A DNA stretch of 64,000 nucleotides from Metellina segmentata (lineage: Eukaryota > Arthropoda > Arachnida > Araneae > Tetragnathidae). The first letter of the stretch is position 1. Every line of letters starts with the position of its first letter. The position numbers and the translations under genes were made by a program. The notes under the pieces are model-generated. The model was not told where the DNA came from and did no database searches. It was given only the letters and a program-made list of their open reading frames with translations. The stretch lies in assembly GCA_947359465.1 (NCBI GenBank), contig OX375874.1:97777441-97841440 (forward strand), read 5' to 3'. Of this stretch, positions 9,202 through 21,900 are shown piece after piece.

Positions 9202-10555
9202 TAGGTTGATTCTACGGTCATGGGACGAACTTGGAGGGGTGGTACAACTTACTAAAACATACATTTTTCGTTTAAGAATGTAGGGTCAGAAGTGACACGT
9301 GGAGGCGTTTATTTACAACATACTTGCAAAGTGCTTCTTTACTGCAATGCTTACAATAAATGCTCAAAATTGCGACCATCAATACATGCTTGGTAGCGTC
9401 GAAGGAGTGTTTGGCGAACAGTTCCAAAGATGCCAGGCAAAGATGCAGACTGCGCCGCTTGCAGCCGCAATGGATAGTCGAGCAACGAGGTCCCGCAAAA
9501 CTGGCATCCAGGTAATTGCGGACATCTACGTGTCAGTCACTTCCGACCATACATTCCTATTAGGGATGCGACATCGACAGTAAAACATCGATGTTGATAA
9601 CACATCGCCCCAAAACCCATTGGTGTTTTTAAATATCAGTATATTTAAACTTATCCCCTACCATTTCTTAAAACTGGTTTAGCAACCTCAAACATTAATG
9701 TTCGCAGGGGGGGGGAGAGATTTAATTTGTCATGTTTATTAATTTCTAAGAATTCTTATAAGTGCCTAAACAGTCAAAAATTAATAAGGACAGCTACCAA
9801 ATCTTTTATATTAAAATTTAATAATATAAAAGAAAATCATCTTTACAACCATTTGACATTGGTACTACTTACTTTAAGTATAATTAGGTAGTTACTTAAC
9901 AATAATTATTGTTAGTTTTTATTAATTATTTGGCAACTTATGGGGGGGGGGAAACACAACAAACTTATTTTTGTATTTACAGTTTGTTAGCTTTCTCCAC
10001 CTTAAACAGAATTCTTTTTCCTCTAACCATCCCACCAGTTAAAGAAAAAAAACTCTTTCTGATGGGACGGATGTCGCCATCACTGACAAATATTTAGCTG
10101 CACGGTTAGTTTTCTAAATTTTTACTATGGTGCTTTTTTCATTCATAATTAAAACATCGACAACGTAAAAACATCGACAATGTTAAAACATCGATGTTAA
10201 ACAAACATCGGCTCTAATACATCGATGTTTTGAAAACATCGACATCACATCCCTACTTTTCAGACCCTTCACCCTTGGCCACTTATGTCTAAAAGTATGT
10301 TCAATTTACTGATCATGAAAATGCTAATTGTTTATTTTTTAATTTCTACAATGGTACTTTTTCATTTAAAAATGAAACATCGACAACGTAAAAACACCGA
10401 CAGGTATAAACATTGATGTTAAAAAAACATCGGCTTCAATATATCGATGTTTTGAAAACATCGACGTCGCATCCCAAATTTCGAAACGAAAAATGTATGT
10501 TCAAGCTTGCTGTACCACCCCTCTAAGTTCGTGCCATTACCGTAGAATCACCCTG
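9202..10555 (-). mobile_element. Tc1/mariner-like element of the 5182 family, carrying a nested insertion
   Basis: Left end (C)AGGTTGATTCTACGGTCATG and right end complement CAGGGTGATTCTACGGTAATG are inverted repeats extending about 75 bp through 'GGGGTGGTACA' and 'AACATACATTTTTCG'. TA dinucleotides flank them (9200-9201, 10556-10557). The segment 9299-9540 read on the minus strand resembles the 3' end of the transposase of the 5182 element (blocks around 'ATTGCGACCATCAATACATGCTTGGTAGCG' match the region 5690-5720). The right half is replaced by the nested element at 9564-10476. Confidence 0.75.
9564..10476. mobile_element. non-autonomous hAT-like element rich in ACATCGATGT repeats
   Basis: The left end TAGGGATGCGACATCGACAG (9564) is matched in inverse by two right ends, TGACATCACATCCCTA-type at about 10254 and GACGTCGCATCCCA at about 10476. 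Subterminal stretches contain many AACATCGAC/AACATCGATGTT motifs, as hAT transposase-binding arrays do. The segment 10110-10254 is repeated at 10340-10476, so the right end is duplicated. The 8-bp target duplication is not evident, so superfamily placement rests on the ends. A G-run (9942-9950) lies inside. Confidence 0.6.
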
Positions 10556-10572
10556 TATATACTATCAGATTG

Positions 10573-10690
10573 GTTGGTTTGTTTACGGTTTTTACGGTGC
10601 AAGGGCCATATTTTGTCAAGCTACGACAAATAACACAGTTAGTCTATTGGTCATTAAATTATGTATAGACAGAAAGAAAATCAAATACAC
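10573..10690 (-). repeat. fragment of SINE family D
   Basis: Block 'GTTTGTTTACGGTTTTTACGGTGCAAGGGCCATATTTTGTCAAGCTACGACAAATAACACAG' matches the 5'/3' arm of the family D repeat seen best at 62757 and 43445. The tRNA-like end is absent. Confidence 0.5.
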
Positions 10691-10699
10691 GAAAATATC

Positions 10700-12575
10700 A
10701 ACTTTATTGCACAAAATTCACATTTACAAAATAAGTATTGATACATTGGCACTTTTTCGGATATATCCGGTTTTGAAAATAGTTTTCCTTACAGTAAGCA
10801 ATATTTTTCTAAAATAGCACTGCATATAATAGCATTTTTGCAATGCCATTGCTTACTTATAGCTTACCATACTGCTTATTTCACACTGCAGGTATAAACT
10901 TCTTTGGTATACAATACTTTAAACATCAAAAGAAAAATAAGCAAATAAAATGTTTATAACTTCTCTGACATCTCTCACAACATAACAAATGATTACAAAA
11001 AGTAAAAGTGGGATTATTCCATAAAGTATTTACAAGGACACTTTAATACCGTTTAGCCTTTTAAAAGACAGTTTAAATCAATGATTTTGTGTATCTACTA
11101 CATTTATGCTGTTGTATATATACTTTTAAGAATTTTACTGTAAATATTTTTTCTGTACATTTCAGAAAAATATAACATTTTTCTATATTTTAAAGATATA
11201 AGTGCTGTAATTCTGTGGGTTGTGCATTATTTAAAAAAGTATTAAATAGATTTAGATGAATTTGTGTAATCTTTCCCATAATTTTTTTATAAGGAGACCG
11301 GTTTTGTTTGTCCGAAAATAACATAATCTTTAACATAGTAGATAATTTAAGTAAGTCATCACGTTATAAGTAAGCTATCACGTTATCACAAAGATTAAAA
11401 TAATCAAAAAACACTCACATGAGGTTCCAATTTAACATTTAAATGCACTAAACAGTATGAAATAACAAATCTTTTTCTTTAGTGATCATTTCAAAACTTG
11501 GTAATTTTTAGTCACTGAAAAGAATATTCAACTTACATTTGCGCTGTTAATGTTTCAAATATTTTCTGGTATTACCTTATATATAAGATACTAGTACGGT
11601 CGAAAGTAAAAATCATTTTCAAAGGCCACTTATATTCTAAACTTTATTAAAACTGTATTTTGCAAACTTTGCTTGCGAGATTTCCACACTTTATATGTAT
11701 CAAAACATAACTATATAATTTCGATACAGATTTTTAAAATTCAGCATTCGAAAAAATATTGTAGCACGTATTGCAATGTGGTTCCCAAAATGATGATAAA
11801 TCTTAACTGCTGAAGCTGTAAACTTGAAAATATTTATTTATGAAATTATGAAAAAAGTTATGTTACCTTCCTAACAGCGAATCTACAGGGTTTACGAAGA
11901 ATACTTATTTTTTGACACATACATTTCAGAGTCTGTGAGAAGTTTATACGAACTACTTAAAAGCAATCGTTTCGATGATATATTTAAAGGAATTGCGATG
12001 ATGAATGCCATAACAGGTAATTAATTCTGTTAAATTTGATTTATTGATAACGGAAGTAAATCTTCCAAATCTGCAGGATTTATGAAGAATACTTATTTTT
12101 TGACACATATATTTCACAGTGTATGAGAAGTTTATATAACTACACACAAAAGCAAACGTTGCGACACTATTTTCAAAAAAAATTGCCGACTCTATAAGAA
12201 TCGGGACAGATAAGGCCGTCATCTATACGACCAGAAAATGGGAAACATTGGACAATTTGAGAAAAAATGGACGGTTTGCTCATATGAAACCCAGCATAAC
12301 AAGTCATTAAATTTTATTTAACGACAATGGAAGTAAATCTTCCATACGGCAAATCTACAGGATTTATGAAGAATACTTATTGTTTGACACATACATTTCA
12401 GAGTCTATGATAAGTTTATATCAACTACACAAAAGCAATCGTCGCGACACTATTTTCAAAGAAAGTTGCCGGCTCTATAAGAATCGGGACAGAATAGGTC
12501 GTCATCTGAACGTCCAGAAAACCGGACAATTTAAGAGGACGGTTTGCTCCGGATGAATCCCTCAGTCCCTGACCT
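10700..12575 (-). other. probable 3' untranslated region of the HSPA12-like gene
   Basis: This AT-rich, mostly non-repetitive DNA directly follows the stop codon at 12576 on the minus strand. Several AATAAA signals occur on that strand (for example at about 12313, 11830 and 10702). The last, followed by another repeat at 10573-10690, is a plausible 3' end. The region from 11878 to 12560 is a tandem array described separately. The actual poly(A) site is inference. Confidence 0.4.
11878..12560. repeat. three-unit tandem repeat next to the HSPA12-like stop codon
   Basis: Units share 'AATCTACAGGATTTATGAAGAATACTTATT', 'TTTGACACATACATTTCAGAGTC', 'GAGAAGTTTATA', 'CAAAAGCAATCGT', 'CTCTATAAGAATCGGGACAG' and 'GTAAATCTTCCA'. 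They start near 11882, 12072 and 12352. The first unit lacks the 'CTCTATAAGAATCGGG' end; the third runs to within about 20 bp of the stop codon. Confidence 0.8.
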
Positions 12576-12981
12576 CTACCCATTGAGGAAGTCGACTTCA
12601 GCTTTGACGCACTTCCCTGTCAGCACGTCCATGGCGCTGACCTTGAGCTCCGTGTCGCCGAAGATCATGATGGTCTGAATCTCCCTCTTGCCGGACGGCT
12701 TGGGGTCATCCGGCCGCGGCTCGTCCGGCAGGTCGAGCACCAGGGTGCCGCAGCGCTTGACCCCCGGGTCGGTGATGAAGGAGACGTCGTCCCGCTCGCT
12801 GCAGTAGATGTGAATGACACTGCACGCCTGGCCACTCCTCGCCGGGGTGTATCTCCGGATGACCGTGTCGCCCACGCACACCGACTGGTCAGCCAGCACG
12901 AACTTGTCGAAGACGTCTGCGCACCACTCCACTGCGTCCTTCACCACCAGCTTCTCCGTGGGGTGGGTGCCGTTGATGAAC
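12576..12981 (-). CDS. HSPA12A-like: HSPA12-like terminal coding exon
   Basis: The minus strand begins after acceptor CCCCTCAG (AG at 12983-12982) and ends at TAG (12578-12576), 406 bp. It encodes [85 protein letters not shown] and ends EVDFLNG. This is the complete C-terminal block of HSPA12A/B, colinear and undamaged. Its first base completes the Arg codon split with the exon at 14485-14855. The exon is markedly GC-richer than the flanking DNA. Confidence 0.95.
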
Positions 12982-15900
12982 CTGAGGGGAAGAGTTCGGA
13001 TCAATACGGTCTTGTACAGGATAAAATGGGGCGATGGCAGCAAGAAATGGTAGCGTAAAGAACGAGATCTTTGGGTTTCACCACTACACCATTTATTTTA
13101 ACATACAAAACAGCTTTACAGATATGTACAACAAAATCACAGATATTTTGGGACATCTACTGTGTCATCTATTTTGGACAATCTACCACGAAAACTGCCT
13201 TGTACCGGATGAAATGGAATGATAACAGTAAGAAATGGTAGTGCGTAAAGAACAAGGTCTTTGGGTTTCACCACAACAACATTTATTCTAACATCCTATA
13301 TAGCTTTATAGATATTTACAACAAAAAATTACAGATAGTTTGGAACATCTACCTTGTTATATATTTTGGACAATCTACCACGAAAACTGACTCCGTCTCT
13401 GAGTCTGAAACGGACTTTTCTATTTACCGTGGAGTAGATCGTTGAAACTCGGAAAAGCCGTTTGGTACCAGCGAAAATGGGTTCAGAAATTTAAGATTTC
13501 CTCCTATGAATATCAATTTTTTCCAGGGCCTTGTACAGGATGAAATGGATTGATGACAGTATGAAATGGTAGCTCAAAGAACAAGATCTTTGGGTTTCAC
13601 CACTACAACATTTATTCTAATATCCTACAGCTTTATAAATATTTTGGGACAAGAAGGGTTCGGCAGAGGTTAGGGAGCGTGTTCTCGCTCTCTCAGGTCT
13701 AAATAAGATATTGTTTAGCTAGCCATATTATTAAACTAAATATTGGGGTTAATGCAAAAGTTCGTCCTGGTTTCTTTTTTTGACAAACATTGAAGTAATT
13801 TATTTTATTTACTAAACATTACATTTAATCAAAATGTATATGCCCTTCTGTTCGATCACCTTCCTTCATCTCTCCGGTAGCTGCATCATTCCGCTGTTGT
13901 ATCGGATGAAAGGGGGTGATAATAGTTAGAAATGGTAGCCACTGTCTTTAAACGGATTGTGCCTACAATGTGTGGTATATATGCGAGGTGTAACGCCAAC
14001 TCTTCCCATCCACGTAGTGCACCAGGTGAATGCAAAGGGGTTCACAATCCACCCATAATGAGTGATGTTCAATTAGCCGGGCATTAAAAAACCAACGATA
14101 ACTGCTAGCGACAAAAAGTCTTAACAAACTTTATCCCGTTTTCCGCAGAGATTTTTGAAGAAATACATTAGTCATATTGGCGCACTTAATGACAAATTGG
14201 AAACATTTATCAATCCCCATCAATGACACCTGTAACACTAAAAGTAGTGATCTGGCTTCTGTTGATGGAGCATCTAGTGGATATACCACCGTTAATCCAA
14301 ACAGCACAACCCCTAACTATCCTAAATGTTTTTTCTTGTCTACCACTTACATTAAGCAATAACATAAACATTGCAGATCCTAATGCTTTTCGTACATTTT
14401 TCGCGTTAATCCTTTGGACGACAACAATAATAGCTTGCTTGCGAAGTGTGATATTTCCTATATCGTGCAAGTGAGATATCTTACCGGTTGAGGACACCGA
14501 CTCCGTAGGTCAACCTCGACCTTCTGGAACTCACGACAGAGGGATCCACTCCAAACTGGACAGCGCCTTTCAGGATGGCCAGACTGACTCCTTGCGGAAT
14601 GATCACTTTCAGCTTATCGGAGAAGGCGTCGCGGATGCTCTTCTGGAGGATGGCCGATTCGGCGAACCCGCCCACCAGGAACAAGTAGGAGATGTTGCCC
14701 GTCTCGCAGCTGTCCAGGACATTCGCGACGTGCATGCGAATGGCGTCCAGCGTTGGCTGGAAGAGATTCATCATCGCAGAAGGTTCAAGCCTCAGCATGC
14801 CTTGAGAAGACCACTTGATTTCTTTACTGGAATATTTCTTGACTGCGGATTCGACCTGAAATATGCGTATTAGTACGATTGCGGCTCAGAAAATACTTCA
14901 GTTATGCACTGAAAAATATACACTACCCTACAATAATGGATCGGACAATAAGATGTGATGGTATAAGGGAAAAAATACATGCTTTAATAGAGGGATGATC
15001 CCCCATGTGCTGCAATTACACAAGCAACCCTTCTGGACATACTTTCAACAAGGTTTTGATACAAAGGGTATTTGTGTGCATTCCTGCTGCAAGAATGTCG
15101 CCAGCTCAACTGTAGATTTCGAACGTGGTTCCCTGGTCCGCAAGCGTCGCTCTACCTCGTCCATCAAATATTCTATGAGGTTTAGGTCGGGAGAAGACGT
15201 TTTACATCCATATCACGATACCACTGCTTGACAGAGGCTGCAACATGACATGGAGCCGTGTCGTCTTGGAAATGACATTCGTCCATTCCATAAAATTGCC
15301 AGAGCGTAGGAAGAACCTGATGGTCCAAATTTTCATGTCGGCGTTCAATTGACCAGGAACAACTTGCAAGGTCCCAGGCCACACCACGAAAAACACCCCA
15401 AACAAGGAGTCGGATTTTATGTAAATCCGCTGGCGTCCGGTACATTATTGTAGGGTAGTGTGAGTGTGAAGCTCCTCGGCTCCTCCGAACTGCTGACTCA
15501 TCAACGGCGACTTCCGGTAGAAGGATTTGCGAGAACATTCCAGAATCAGAACACGAGCAACTTCCGGAAAAGGGTTGCAAGAACAATTTCGAACGACGAA
15601 GGTACGAGACGTAAATGGCAGACGACAATCACTTTTTGTTTTGTTCAAATGTTTGTAACTGTCCTTAATTGTAATTACATAATTAAATGTGAGTTTTAGC
15701 TTTTGAAGAAATTCTCAGTGTTCTTTTAAAGCCTTATTGCACTACCACTGAACATTACATAGATCAAACCATAATTTTCAGGCCATAAAATATCAGTTTA
15801 ATCAGTAGTGTAGCTAGTGGGGATTATAGACGCCCTAGTTCCCTTATTAATTGATGGTTTCTGATTTTTTAATATACCATAATGTAGTATATAAAATAAG

Positions 15901-18900
15901 TTATTTAATAACAAAAAATATATTATTTAATTTTAAATTGTCTGATACTTCATATACTAAGAAAATACATTCATTTTAAAATATGAAAGCCATATTTAAA
16001 GACTGTTTTTTCTTAGCTAATTCACACATACTCTCTGATATGAGGTGGTTTCTACGTTGTGTGCTCGGCGTACGTCTGCACGTCATAAAAAATATATGGG
16101 TATCCAAAATACGACCAGGGTACCAATCGATTTCCAATTTTCGACAAAAATGTCGCTATCCATTTTCAGATTGTGACATGGTGAGAAACTCCGTTGTGCT
16201 TCACCTTTAGGAAGGGTCATTTGCAGAGCAGGTGCCTACACCATGGTGTCATTAAAATGCCGAATATGTTCTGATTTTTTTGACGCCAGCTGCTGTTCTT
16301 CCACCACGCGCTTAACAACGACTTGAGAAGAGCATGTGAAATGAGAAGATCCTCTGAAAATGGTGTTCGTCCAGACGTTCTCCGATTGTTTTTTGATTTT
16401 ATCGTTGGGTTAGTTTTAGACTGCGACAGAGACGTTGGAGACAACAGTTAGAGAGAGAGTGAGAGAATTGCAGTGGATGAGGCTGGTTCCCCACGCTGGA
16501 CTGTGAGGTACATACTTTTATGTGTTCGGCTAATGATGTTAATGTGATGATATAAATATTGCATAAACTCTTAATGTTCTTGGAACAGGTTCTTGGAATA
16601 AGAACTTAAATATCTTAACTGTTGATGTCTTCTAATTTTATGATTCGGACTGTTTTTACTCTACCGTTTTGGGGAGACGCCACAAAATTTTCCTTGTACT
16701 CATACCTTATTCGTATTTTCACATTCTATTTGATTTTGATAAAGGACTCGTTAATCTGCATACTGTAATATATTCGTACTTTAAAATATGCAAAGTGACA
16801 CTAAAAAGAATGATTTTAGGGGAAATTGAAAATTTTTTTGATGGGAATGACTTATTGAAGGTTACACACGGGCAGCTGCTGTTTCGGGAACAATCCTGCT
16901 TCGATACATAGGTATCGTATCAATCCTCAGTAAAGATACTGGAGTAAAATGATAATTTCATATTACAAGGTTTTAATATTTGTTAAATGTTATTCAATTA
17001 AGAGAAAAAACACTGTAAAGTCATTCGTGCACTTAGTTCATAGCATAGTAGATAAAAACTAGGGGGCCAGCCCACTGCTCGCTAGCGCTCGCCAACCCCC
17101 GGAGGATTGCTTTGCAATCCTCACTGGTTCGCTGTGCGAACCTATGCTCGCTTCGCTCGCATCGATGAAGACATGTGTCCTAGCAGAAGGGATTGTTTAC
17201 AAAATATGATATATTCCAAAAAAAAAAAAAAAATTTCCAATCTAAATTTGCTGTTTGCAGAAAAGATATATACGGTGCCTCTGAAATCAGAATTCAAATT
17301 AAAACTGTGCAAATTTTGACTCGAAATGTGATCGCTGCTTTGGAAATTGAATACCCAGCATGTTGTTTGTGTGTACATTTCCCCAGCACTCGAGCCACTC
17401 ACTTTTTCATCGAGTTTGTTGTCTAAAGTTGAAGTTCAAGCGTATTGTTGAACTACAATTGTTGGCCCTGAAAAGATACCCCGTTTTCTTTGATTTCTAT
17501 TACAAACTACATCAGCTCGACTAAAATTAATTTTTTTTAAATAAAATTTCATCCGATTACGCTATGAATTCAATTTAAGCGCGAGACTTCGTGATGATAA
17601 ACAAACAATCGCACAATGTTGCCAAAACGCAATAACAAATAATGTCTTTTTTGCGTGCCACGTAAGAGAATTATATATATAGAAGGCGTAAAAATATATT
17701 TTCAAAAATGCGATAAAATATCATTTTTTTTTTTCAAATTTCATTTCTAACTCTGACTCCCCCTGAAATACTCAGGCTATGTACAGAGCTGAACATCGAA
17801 CTTTCTGCCATAACCATTTGTTATGGTTATGGCAGAATGCCATAAACATTTCTAAACGATAATGCAGCAATGTTTCTTTACAAAAATGAACTCGGTAGAT
17901 CCAAATGATGAAACGCATTATACTTTATTCTAAGCAAACGTAAAAAGTTTCCAAACATGCAGTTTTTGCATTGTATCCCAAAAATCACTCAGATCTACGT
18001 TATGAAACCACTACAACTAATCATGCTCACCGTGTTGCTTTTCGTCCTCTTGTAGTAATCGACGAAGGAGAAGGGCAATGCTATGTTAATGGGCGTTATC
18101 TTGAAGGGGCTGGCATTTCTTTTCCTGGCTTCGAATGCTACCATCAGATCCACGTACGCTGCGGGTCGCTTGACTTTAAACTGATCAATGAAATCGACTC
18201 CGAAAATGTCCTCCAAGAGCTTTTCGAATTCGAGGTCGATTCCCACCGATCCGTAGGGACCGCCGGTGGCTTTGTGCAATTCCTTGATGGTACCGTTCTC
18301 GTCGGTGATTTCGTGAACAGTGATGTCGACGGTCCCGCCGCCACAGTCCACCACCATGTATCGGGTACCTGAAGATCACAAAAAGGTAAATGCACTCAAC
18401 TGAAAGCAATCCGATGAAGTCAAACAATGTTTGCAATTGACCACTCAGGCCGTTGACACAAATCTAATGACAGTAATATAAAATAAATTTCACCACAGAA
18501 CAACTCCATATGAATTTTGAATTTTAGATTTCAGGAACCGAACACACATGAAGTCACCTAAGATTCTCCTTTATAAAACGGCTTCAATGTGATGGTTATC
18601 GACCTAAGGTCAGTCGATTTTTAAATTTAGTTCGAAAGGCGTTAGTTGAAGGCTGTCGTACGCGAAAGCATGAATAGGCGAATGCTGTGCATGTTTCACG
18701 CCAACTCGTTATCACTGCTATTGTTTTCGATGTCGAACGATACATAACCCTTGAACCAGAATCCGCGCTAAAGACGCCAAATGTGGAAAGGGTTTGTTTA
18801 TGTTATCGCTATCTTATTACCGTCTTCATTAACCTTTTGACTACGGCTGTAGATATAATGGGCGCGATTCTTATAACTTTGAAGGTACAGCCGTCAAAAA

Positions 18901-21900
18901 ACCCCGACTCACCCGATCGCAATTGCACAATTTACATCGCAGAACAAAACGGAAGGTAGCAATCGATAGGGATGAATGTTTTCTACAAATATCAATATTT
19001 AAAATTTGTCTTCATAGTAAATTGGGTGCTTGCTCCGATAATTTCAATACAAACCCCATCTTTTATCACAAATTTGGATTCTACACGCAATTTTAGACGG
19101 AATAAAAAAATAATCGATTTTATTGGATTTTTCACCATTTTGTAAGTGTTTGAAAATTAGATCTCCTAATGTTAAATTAGTGTTTCACGTTTTTTTTTAT
19201 ATTTGCTAAAAACATTAATTTTTCTTGGAAATTGTTTTTTCATCCTTTGCTACCCAAAAACCCAAGCACAATCTATAAACATTTTAATTATCAAACTAAA
19301 TTTACTATTTTTTATCAATTATGAAATTAATATTCATAAAAATTCAGAATAGAAACATGGGCAAATTTGGACACCACGTCATTCAACTGTTACGGAAACA
19401 TCGGAATTCCAAATTCCAGCTCAATACGTGCATAATTAGTAGCGCAGTGAGACTGTTTGCAAAATTCGATGATTATTATCGTTATTGGAGATTGTTCACA
19501 AAGTGAAAACAAAAATTTCTGCCAACAGATCCTGGGATTCAATCAGAATGGATTCTGACTTTGTCACCATCGTAATGGACTCCACACCAAGGCGCCTGCA
19601 ACAGGTCATTGACTGCGACGGCCACGACACGTCTTTATTAATATTTATGTGATTGAACTCCAAAAATTTATACACTTCCTGAATGGTTTTTATGGACTTT
19701 CTCTGTCAACTGTACTCTCCGTTTTACATTATTTTTTCAGCAAATCCGCCTGAAATTGTGTGTAGAATCCAAATTTGTGATAAAAATGGGGGTTCGTATT
19801 GAAATTATCGGAGCAAGCACCCAATTTTATATGAAGACGGCCCCTTAGACAAATTTTAAATATTGATATTTGTAGAAAACATTCATCCCTATCGATTGCT
19901 ACCTTCCGTTTTGTTCTACGATGTAAATTGTGCAATTGCGATCGGGTGAATCGTTTTTTTTTTACGGGCGCACAACTGGAGCTGTATTGGCCGTAGTCTA
20001 AAGGTTAATAAACGTTTTCAGAACTACGAAGAATTTCAGAATTTCAAATCCAAAGCTTACCTGCATTCTCTATCACAGCCGGTTCCAAGTTGCTCTCCAG
20101 AGGTTCCTTGATGTTTGGCATGGACAGTCTCTGCGGACTGCACACCAAGGGGACTAGTTGGTGCTGCCTCAGGCGTCGGCAAAAGATGGAAGCAGCCTCC
20201 GGCTCCAGGGCAATTAGAAGTTGCTCGGGATTTTCTTTAGATGCTATGCCAGCCTGAAAACGAAAACACTGTTAATTACGCTGTCATTTGCAGAGGATAC
20301 ATAAAGGATGCTATAATTTTATCAATATTAGAGAGAATTTTAGAGCAATTGGTAATTTCAATTAACATCGTACTAGAGCAACACAACGGGCTATTGACGA
20401 CGGTCCGGGATCAGTCCCTTAAGCAAGGTTCCCACTCTTTGGTGGGAAAAAAATTCAATTACTTTTCTAGGACTTTTCTAGGCCCATTTGAAGTTTTTCA
20501 AGGACTATCATAAAAAGGCAGAAATTCCCTCTGTAATCACATTTTTGTAGACAACTTTTCTGAAGAACCTCTCCTATAATGTAACCTCTTCATTACCATT
20601 CACATATACTTAACAATTCCAAATATATTTCTAGTCAATAGTCAAGCATGTTATGGGAAAGAAAAAATTCTTAAAAAGAAAAAGAAAAGTAGCGAAGTTA
20701 TACTTATGTTCTATATGTTCAAACTGACACAGAATCCCAAAGACATTGAGCAAGGAAAATAAGCACATGCCTTTTGATGAACAAGCATATTTGTCGTATT
20801 CTGCAGAATGGGAAAAAGCCACGCCTTCTAAGCGCGTTGTGAGGCGTGTGCGTTTCAAGCCGATTTATACGAGAAAATTCCAGATTAAAATTTTTCAAAA
20901 TAAATACAAGGACTCTCAAGTCTTTTGCACCAAATTCAAGTACTACAAGAAAACGAAAATGAAACTCCAGTACTTTTCAAGAATATTCAAGGCCCGTGGA
21001 ACCCCTGTTAAGGGAAAGATCCGATGACAAAACCTCTTAATTTTGAACCACGGTCAGAAGACGAAGCATCACCTGATCTTACACCCCACTCTCCAAACTT
21101 CCACACCAACCCAACGTGAGGACTTTCGGCCACGACAGATTAAAGGTGCACCAGCCGCCTCTACACCATACGCTTACAAACATCCATGCCCATACCCTGA
21201 TTCGAACCAAGAACCTTCCGATCCAGAGGCTGATCTTATCCTTAACAGCTATACCGGTAGGTCGGCGAGAATTTTAGAGAAGAGCAAAACTCTTAACCAT
21301 GTTTTTGACTGAAAATTTTACGTTGTAATTAAGTGTGTTCCATGTTTTCTTGTTGGGTTGGCGTGGAAGTTTGGAGAGTGGGGTGCCAGCTCAGTTGTTA
21401 CTTCGTCATCTGACCGTGGTTCAAAATTACGAGGTGTTGTCCTCGGATCTTTCCCTTAAGGGACTGATCCCGGACCGTCGTCAATAGCCCGTTGTGTTGC
21501 TCTAGTACGACGTTAACTAAAAATTACCAATTCCTTGCTTTCTTTTCAGATTTCAACAGACGCATTGAATTTTTTTCAATAGTAGCGTTAAGCTTTCGTT
21601 CCGGATCTTTTTAAACGGCTTTCAAACGGAATTACCTTTTAAACTCACGGAACCATTAATTTGAGAGGAATTTTTGGAATTTGATAATTTTAATTAACGC
21701 CGCACTAGAGCTACACAACGTGTTATTGACGACGGTTCATGATCAATCCCAAAGGGAAACGTCAAAGGACAAATCACGTCATTTTGAACCACGGTCAGAT
21801 GACGAGACAACACATGATCTGACACCCCACTTTCCAAACTTCCATACCACGCTAAGGTGAATACATTTGAGGCCAAGGCGGATTTAACGTGCAACAGCCC

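Noticed and set aside
11953..12222. 89-codon minus-strand open frame downstream of the stop codon
   Set aside because: It lies inside the 3' UTR tandem array; the units give unrelated reading in different frames.
14592..14873. Plus-strand open frames opposite HSPA12-like exons (also 12810-13058, 17971-18372, 35253-35447)
   Set aside because: They are antisense shadows of GC-rich conserved exons.
17995..18030. Extension of the 18031 exon past the donor ([10 protein letters not shown])
   Set aside because: The ACG|GTGAGC donor and exact joining to VESAVKK show that this is intron read-through.
20746..21027. 93-codon plus-strand frame with a basic stretch ([11 protein letters not shown])
   Set aside because: It lies wholly inside the non-autonomous element 20424-21007 and runs across its border into the interrupted SINE.
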